From assembly GCA_051004015.1 (NCBI GenBank), contig JBPCKT010000033.1, positions 6,301 through 70,300 on the forward strand: 64,000 bases of DNA, in the 5' to 3' direction. Origin of the DNA: SXOA01 sp051004015. GTDB lineage: Bacteria; Planctomycetota; Planctomycetia; Pirellulales; Pirellulaceae. This document shows, piece by piece, positions 58,819-64,000 of this stretch; the first letter of the stretch is position 1; each line of letters begins with the position of its first letter. Below the pieces are notes generated by a model. It worked only from the letters and a program-made list of their open reading frames with translations, did no database searches and was not told the origin of the DNA. Made by a program: the position numbers and the translations under genes.

Positions 58819-61683
58819 CTAGGGCGGGGGCGCCATCGGCGGGGCCGCTCCCGTGTTCACCAGGACGATCCTGGTTTCCGTGTCGGCCTCATAAAAGATG
58901 TGGAAGTGGATACCGCTATTTCCGTCCAGCTCCTTGGCCAGGGCCGCCAACTTGACGGCTTCCGCCTTCTGTTGAGTAGTATCCGCAACGAGTTTGTTGA
59001 GCTGCGTGGTCGCGGCAGTGTTCTTTTCCGCATCGAGCTTCAACTTGGGAAGATTCGCCAGGTCTTCCGCGGCCTTGGCGTTGGCCTGCGCGGTAGCGGG
59101 AACAATCTGCGCCGCCACGTTCTTCAGCCAGGGCTTGGGCTGCGTCATCCCGTGAATCTGATAGCCGGCCTTCGCTCCAATCGTGAGCAGCTTGCTGGAC
59201 ATCGCGCAATCCAAACGGAAATGCAGCAGCATGGCGCCATCTTCGGTACCGGTCCGGAAAATGGTGTTGTCCTTCTTGGCGGTCAATTCCGGCCTTTCAA
59301 ATTTGAACTTGGGAAATTTCCCTTCCGGCGGGCCAAGCACGATGACAATTTGTTTGGGGTTGGGGGGATACTCGATCGTGTATCTGGCCGACATCGGCTT
59401 GTCGAGGTCCACCTTCATCGGCGCGCCGACCACGGGTTGACGCAAGGCCAGTTGGTGAGAGCCGGTGCCGGCCTTCATCGTCAGGACGCAGTTGCACAGA
59501 TAGGGCGCGGACGTGACGTGCTTGGTGGCCTCGTCAGTCCACTGGAAATTCAACTGGTCGTTTTGAATGGCCAGCTTGGCGACGAGGACAGGCGTGCCGC
59601 CGCCTTCCGTCTCGATCCTGATGTCCCAATCCCGCTCCGCGGTGCCGTTGTTGGCGGCCTCCATCACGAACTTCTGCTTGGCATTCGTGGAGATGGCGTT
59701 GTCCCCTCCCTTGAGACTGATGCTGCATATCGCTTTGGGGGGGAGCTTGATCGCCCCCAGCAGGAACGGCTTGGTGGCATCGGCCACCGCTTTGCCCTTC
59801 TCTTCCAGCGGCGGCAGCGGGACGACTTTCGGAAAGTCTGCCAACGGATTGCCAATAGGAACTGCCGGCTCGGGCATTGGCATCGGCTTGACGGGCTCCG
59901 GCTTGGGCGGCATTGGAGCCGGCGTGGTCGTGGCCGGCGGCATGGGCATGGGCGTGACGCCGGGCATCGGCATGGGCGGATTGACGGTGGTGGCCGGGTT
60001 CGTCACGCCGGGATTGGGCATCGGAGGAACAACCGTCGTCTTTTCGGGAGTTGTCGTGGCGGGGTTGGGGATCTCGACCTTGGGATTCTCCTCCGGATTC
60101 GCCTCGGGATTTGCTTCGGTCGCGGCAGGCGCCGTGGCGGACCCTTTGTTCTCCGCCTTGGCGATGGCGGTCTTCTCGGCGGTCTTGCCCCCCTGCGATA
60201 GCACCCAGAGGAGGACCGTCACCCCAAGCGCTAGAATCAGCACACCGCCGCCAACACCCGCGACAATCACGATTGTCATGCTCGGCTTCTGGCGCTGCTT
60301 TGCCGGCGCATCCGGGGCAGCGGTCGGCGGAGCCTCGGCTGTGGACGCGGGAGCAGGCGCCGTTGTCGGTTCCGAGGACGGCTTCTGTTTCTTGCGCTTG
60401 GTCTGAACGGAGAAGCCGGCAAAGGGATCATCAGCCGCCGGCTCGCTGGCGGCTGGTTCCACAGCGGCCGGTTCGTCCTTGGTCGCGGGCGGAGGAGCCG
60501 CTTCCAGGTTCAAACCATTCAGACTGAATGCCTCGACCTTGTCCGCGGGCGGTTCCATCGCGGGAGTTGCCACCGCGGCCTGTTTGGGAAAGGGAATCTC
60601 GAGTGCTTTGGCGACAAGCGGCTTCTTTTGCTTGCTTTGGGGCTTTTCACCATTCGAGGATTTCTTCTCCTCCTTGGCGGCCGGCTTGGGCTTGGCACGG
60701 GCGGCTGCGTCCAACCCTTCGATGACGCCGCGGGCGGACTGTGGACGAACAACCGGATCGCCCGACAACATGCGGGCGCACAGCTCGGCGAGCTCGTCGC
60801 TGGCCGCGGGGCAGGCGTTTTTCACATCCTGGGCCTGTTTGACGTTGCCCAGCGGCGGCTTGCCCGAGAGGGAATAAAAGAGAATCCCCCCTAGCGAGAA
60901 GATATCGACCAGCGGCGAAACCTGATGCTGGCCGACCTGCTCGGGAGCATGAAAGGATTGAGCCGCGAGTGTGGCGACTTCCGTCGATTCATCCCCGACG
61001 ACTGCGGGCGCAGTCTCGGTCAGCCGTGCCAGGCCCAAATCCAGAATCTTGACGACGCCGCTGGCATCGATAATCAAGTTCGAGGGCTTGAGATCGCCGT
61101 GAATCACCCCCTGCGCGTGAGCGTGTTCCAGGCCTTCCGCCGCCTGCCGGACAATATCCATTGCTTGCGCGGGGGAAGTCGCGCCGCTCGCCTCGACGAG
61201 TTGCCGCAGGTCTTTCCCTTCCACAAACTCCGTCACCAGATAATAACGTTCGTCTTCGGAATTCACGTCGAAGACGTGGCTCAAGTTGCGGTGGTCCAGA
61301 GCCGAGGCTTTGCGGCCGTCGTCGAGTACTTTCTTCAGGATGTCCGGGTTAGCCGTATACTTGCGCGACAGGATCTTGAGCGAAACTTTTCTGGCGAGCT
61401 GGGCGTGTTCGCCCAAATAGACCCGCCCCATCTCTCCCGTTCCAAGCTGATCCATGAGCTTGTATTTGCCCACCATCAGTTGATGAAAGCCATGCAGCAA
61501 CTGGCCCGCCTGCCACCTGGTCAGTTTGTTCTCCCGCACCAAATCGCGGGCCACGAGCCGGGGGTCGCTATCGTCACCATGAGAGGAGCGGAGTGAGGTG
61601 AGGTCGATCGCGCCGAGGAGGCCGCTCTTTTCGAGCGCATCCAGAAAGGCCTTGGCGTTTGCCAAGGGAACAACTTTAGCCAT
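58819..61683 (-). CDS. Membrane-anchored Ser/Thr protein kinase with Pro/Met-rich outer domain
   Basis: From the ATG at 61683 the protein has 954 residues. The kinase domain (about 70-330) has the glycine loop LGTGEMGRVYLGE, the ATP lysine in KVSLKILSRK (K103), the catalytic loop VIHGDLKPSNLII with Gly in place of the HRD arginine, and the metal site ILDLGLARL as DLG. A Lys/Pro/Ala-rich juxtamembrane stretch follows, with one helix at about 470-495 (TIVIVAGVGGGVLILALGV). A Pro/Met repeat region comes next, then a C-terminal domain of about 350 residues outside. It phosphorylates unknown targets in response to an envelope signal. Confidence 0.9.
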   Translation of the reverse strand: MAKVVPLANAKAFLDALEKSGLLGAIDLTSLRSSHGDDSDPRLVARDLVRENKLTRWQAGQLLHGFHQLMVGKYKLMDQLGTGEMGRVYLGEHAQLARKVSLKILSRKYTANPDILKKVLDDGRKASALDHRNLSHVFDVNSEDERYYLVTEFVEGKDLRQLVEASGATSPAQAMDIVRQAAEGLEHAHAQGVIHGDLKPSNLIIDASGVVKILDLGLARLTETAPAVVGDESTEVATLAAQSFHAPEQVGQHQVSPLVDIFSLGGILFYSLSGKPPLGNVKQAQDVKNACPAASDELAELCARMLSGDPVVRPQSARGVIEGLDAAARAKPKPAAKEEKKSSNGEKPQSKQKKPLVAKALEIPFPKQAAVATPAMEPPADKVEAFSLNGLNLEAAPPPATKDEPAAVEPAASEPAADDPFAGFSVQTKRKKQKPSSEPTTAPAPASTAEAPPTAAPDAPAKQRQKPSMTIVIVAGVGGGVLILALGVTVLLWVLSQGGKTAEKTAIAKAENKGSATAPAATEANPEANPEENPKVEIPNPATTTPEKTTVVPPMPNPGVTNPATTVNPPMPMPGVTPMPMPPATTTPAPMPPKPEPVKPMPMPEPAVPIGNPLADFPKVVPLPPLEEKGKAVADATKPFLLGAIKLPPKAICSISLKGGDNAISTNAKQKFVMEAANNGTAERDWDIRIETEGGGTPVLVAKLAIQNDQLNFQWTDEATKHVTSAPYLCNCVLTMKAGTGSHQLALRQPVVGAPMKVDLDKPMSARYTIEYPPNPKQIVIVLGPPEGKFPKFKFERPELTAKKDNTIFRTGTEDGAMLLHFRLDCAMSSKLLTIGAKAGYQIHGMTQPKPWLKNVAAQIVPATAQANAKAAEDLANLPKLKLDAEKNTAATTQLNKLVADTTQQKAEAVKLAALAKELDGNSGIHFHIFYEADTETRIVLVNTGAAPPMAPPP

Positions 61684-62058
61684 GACGGTGTCTCGCGCGG
61701 AGTTCGCTTTGTCACCTCCCCATCCCACCTTAGATTCTGGCAAGGTGCCAGCAGATTAGCAACCAGTTTGGGCAAGTGGCGCGGGGAAAAAAGGGAATGG
61801 GCATCTGGGTAAACAGCGTCAACTATCCGATTTTTGGGAAAATTGCCGTTTGTAACGAAAGTACTGATTTTGAGCGTAAATCCGCGCCGATAGGTTTTGT
61901 CGAGCGAAAAAAACGTCGCTTCTATGGCTGGCGGTGTTACCTGAGGGTGCCGCTTCCCGCCATCGTTGGCATACCTCACTGTGCGGCTGCCCTGCAGGGC
62001 CGCGCAGCCCGCTGTCAAGAAACAGCGCCCGAATCCTTGGAGCCGCGGAGACTCTTCG
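61684..62058. other. Divergent promoter region between the kinase and the BBP7-like gene
   Basis: These 375 bases lie between two genes that start in opposite directions, so both promoters should be here. The middle (61800-61920) is A/T-rich, with runs such as CGATTTTTGGGAAAATTGCCG. I see no credible small gene and no clear operator repeat. Confidence 0.45.
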
Positions 62059-63480
62059 ATGAAGATGCAATGGGCCTGGGTTTTGCCCGTGCTGACGATC
62101 CTCACCCTGAGTGGAACCGTTTGGGGTCAGGAATTTTCTCAAGGTTACGCGCCGGGCTATCAACAGGGCAGCCCTCCGCCGGGTTACGCCCCCATGTATG
62201 ACCCCTCGGTCATGATGTATGCCCCGCCGGGCGTGATGCCCGGTGGACAGCCGGCTGGTTACGGGCAGCCCCAATTCGGGCCGCCTGGCTACGGCCAACA
62301 GGTCGGCTACATGCAGGCGGAAGGGGAGCCAACTCCAGCTCCGCTGCGGGGAGGTGAGCCGGGTGTACTGGCTCCCATGCCGGGTCCGGCCGACTACGAA
62401 GGGGGCAATTATGGCCCCGCCAATGCCGAAGATTTCGGGGTCGACTGTCCGTACTGCGGCGGCGCGGGATGCGACCGCTGTGGGGGCCACCATGGCTTGC
62501 TCGGCGACGTGCTCGGCATCATCGGTCCCTATCCTGATGGCGGCTGCGGAGCCGTTCGCTGGTACGACTTCTCCCTCGATTACATGCTTCTGAAGCGCGA
62601 CAATATCGGCCGGACCACCAATTTCACCAGCCAGGGCATTGCCGGACCCATTGTCCTCAGCACGGACGACTTGGCATTTAACGAAAGTTCCAGCTTCCGC
62701 TTCACAGGCATGTTTCAAGTGGGTCCCGGAAGCAGCGCCGAATTCGTGTACTACGGCTTGTTCTTCTACGAGTCGACCGTGAGCGTCACCGATCCGGCCG
62801 GCAACTTGTTCTCCGCCTTCAGCGACTTCGGCACGCTCCCCTTCAACGGGTTTGCGGAAACCGACAACAGCGACCTGCAAACGGTCCGGTACACCTCCAA
62901 GTTTGATAACTTCGAAGCCAACTTCCGCCAGCGGTGGGTGGCCCCGAGTGCTCGCTATCAAGGCTCGTGGCTGATCGGAGCGCGGTACTTTAAGCTCGAT
63001 GAGCAGATGAGCCTGTTCACGAATTCCACCACCAACAACGCCAGCGCTTACTATGACACCGATATCTTCAATAGTCTGACCGGTATGCAGGTCGGCGGCG
63101 ACGTCTGGTTCTGCCTGCTCCCCGGCCTGCGGCTGGGTGGCGAGGCGAAGGTGGGCGTTTACGGCAACAACGCCGGCCAGAATACGTCCATCAGCACTTT
63201 CTCGGGGGCTTTGTTTCAGGAAAACGGCCATAGCCAGGACGTCGCTTTCGTCGGAGACGCGACCCTGATGATGACCTATCGCATCAATTACCAGTGGACC
63301 GCCAAACTTGGCTACCACTTCCTGTATGTGGACGGGGTCGCCCTGGCCACCGAGAACTTCGACGCCACGCCGCCGGCCCTGTTCTTCCCGTTGCCCGGAG
63401 TGAACCGGGCCGTCAACATGAACGACAACGGGAACGTTTTCTATCACGGATTGATGGTTGGCCTGGAATTCATGTGGTAG
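62059..63480 (+). CDS. BBP7-like outer membrane beta-barrel protein
   Basis: The ATG at 62059 gives a 473-residue product with a signal peptide (MKMQWAWVLPVLTILTLSGT, cleavage near VWGQ). A low-complexity Gly/Pro/Tyr/Gln stretch (about 25-110) and a short Cys-rich patch (VDCPYCGGAGCDRCGGHHG) follow. The barrel region contains the BBP7-like entry VRWYDFSLDYMLLKRDN and alternating strands (SFRFTGMFQVGPGSSAEFVY, WLIGARYFKLDEQMSLFTN). It ends with an aromatic residue pattern (HGLMVGLEFMW), the usual C-terminal signal of outer-membrane barrels. BBP7 proteins are common in Planctomycetes; their role is unknown. Confidence 0.88.
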   Translation: MKMQWAWVLPVLTILTLSGTVWGQEFSQGYAPGYQQGSPPPGYAPMYDPSVMMYAPPGVMPGGQPAGYGQPQFGPPGYGQQVGYMQAEGEPTPAPLRGGEPGVLAPMPGPADYEGGNYGPANAEDFGVDCPYCGGAGCDRCGGHHGLLGDVLGIIGPYPDGGCGAVRWYDFSLDYMLLKRDNIGRTTNFTSQGIAGPIVLSTDDLAFNESSSFRFTGMFQVGPGSSAEFVYYGLFFYESTVSVTDPAGNLFSAFSDFGTLPFNGFAETDNSDLQTVRYTSKFDNFEANFRQRWVAPSARYQGSWLIGARYFKLDEQMSLFTNSTTNNASAYYDTDIFNSLTGMQVGGDVWFCLLPGLRLGGEAKVGVYGNNAGQNTSISTFSGALFQENGHSQDVAFVGDATLMMTYRINYQWTAKLGYHFLYVDGVALATENFDATPPALFFPLPGVNRAVNMNDNGNVFYHGLMVGLEFMW

Positions 63481-63540
63481 CGCAACGGAGTGCTTTGCTC
63501 CCTCGGCGCAACGGCGAAGGATACGGCAGACCTCAAGCAT

Positions 63541-63569
63541 GAACCCCGCGAACCCTGTTCGCGGGGTTC
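63541..63569 (+). terminator. Terminator-like hairpin after the BBP7-like gene
   Basis: GAACCCCGCGAA and TTCGCGGGGTTC form a perfect 12-bp stem around CCCTG. It is 60 bases after the stop codon. The following bases are TGCCGTTTGTG, only weakly T-rich. Confidence 0.75.
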
Positions 63570-63640
63570 TGCCGTTTGTGGAAGGTCGGCTCGAGTCCTG
63601 TGGCGACTGCTCAACACCATTCCCCCCGAAAGCAGCGTCT

Positions 63641-63810
63641 TGATTCATGATTCACGCATCCTCTTTCCAGCCGCTCGACCTCCACTTACGGCGACTCCTC
63701 GGTCCCTAACCTCCGTGCCGCCAACTACATCGGCTGATGCTCGTCGCCGGAGACTTGATTCATACTCTCCATTTCTTGTCCATTCTTGATTCATCAACTT
63801 CCGCGAATCA
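63641..63810. repeat. TGAWTCA / ACTTACG motif cluster, locus C
   Basis: TGATTCA occurs at 63641 and 63648 (back to back), 63756 and 63787, with a near match CGAATCA ending at 63810. CACTTACGGCGACTCC at 63683 matches the ACTTACGGC motif of the other two loci. From 63811 to the window end I see no gene. Confidence 0.75.
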
Positions 63811-64000
63811 CTTGCTCTATTGGATAACTTTTTCTCGTCCCACCTCCCTCCTGCTTTTGTTGATTAACCCCCCGTGTCAGGGGGCGGATTAAATGCAGCC
63901 AGTCGGGGGCAGAATTAGCAGCCTGGGTTTAGATGCTTGAATAATCGTTAATGACGCTAGGTTTGGCAAGCCTCTGCAGGTTGGTCCGTTCCTTTTTTCC

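Overview
The window looks like a chromosomal segment of a Planctomycetota bacterium, probably of the Pirellulales type. This rests on gene content: a DUF1559 pseudopilin-like gene, a DUF1549/DUF1553 cytochrome-type protein, a BBP7-like beta-barrel protein, a Ser/Thr kinase with a long Pro/Met-rich outer region, a SpoVG domain carrying a zinc ribbon, and a methenyl-H4MPT cyclohydrolase in a bacterium. No ribosomal RNA, CRISPR array, prophage or intact insertion sequence was seen. One tRNA (Leu, CAG) is present.

Layout. 1-4.2 kb: end of hisF, a PilT-like ATPase, a GspE-like ATPase with ruined nucleotide motifs, and a small membrane protein. 4.2-7.7 kb: an A/T-richer island of small secreted or membrane genes on the minus strand, bounded by two inverted copies of a roughly 110-bp palindromic element; a short copy of the rpoD 3' end lies at its outer edge. 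7.7-21 kb: the primary sigma factor, a 1313-residue membrane protein, a short-chain dehydrogenase, a PDZ protein, a beta-propeller protein and an ABC exporter half. 21-31 kb: a retropepsin-like/small-protein pair, the DUF1549/1553 protein, hisI, a RidA-like protein, a CPBP protease and a sodium symporter, then a possible defence pocket (small Cys/His protein, HNH protein, broken REP-associated transposase) beside tRNA-Leu. 31.6-38.8 kb: a LysR regulator followed by gltB and gltD (ammonia assimilation). 38.8-53.2 kb: SpoVG-like, ispE, membrane proteins, a cation/proton antiporter, a flavin oxidoreductase, an esterase, a sugar/alcohol dehydrogenase, an acyl-CoA/OleC-like ligase, a RimK-like ligase and mch (one-carbon metabolism on tetrahydromethanopterin). 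53.3-64 kb: a DtxR-type regulator, a rearranged restriction-modification locus, a DinB-like protein, the kinase and the BBP7-like protein.

The most striking content outside ordinary genes is of two kinds. First, 54.6-57.9 kb holds the N-terminal nuclease part and the C-terminal part of an MmeI-like type IIL restriction-modification gene. Its middle has been replaced by a complete two-gene methyltransferase plus PD-(D/E)xK nuclease cassette, and the genes overlap as one operon. Second, several dispersed repeat families occur: (a) intergenic clusters of TGAWTCA and ACTTACG motifs at 29.1, 43.1 and 63.7 kb; (b) hairpin pairs whose five-base loops are complementary (CTCCG with CGGAG) at 1.9, 44.6 and 54.9 kb; (c) inverted repeats that sit in frame inside ispE and inside the type IIL remnant; (d) a 340-bp hairpin array at 58 kb. 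A RAYT-type transposase remnant at 31 kb may belong to the source of (b)-(d).

All functions were assigned by recognising motifs by eye. No database search was run, and start codons are judged from ribosome-binding sites, signal peptides and family starts.
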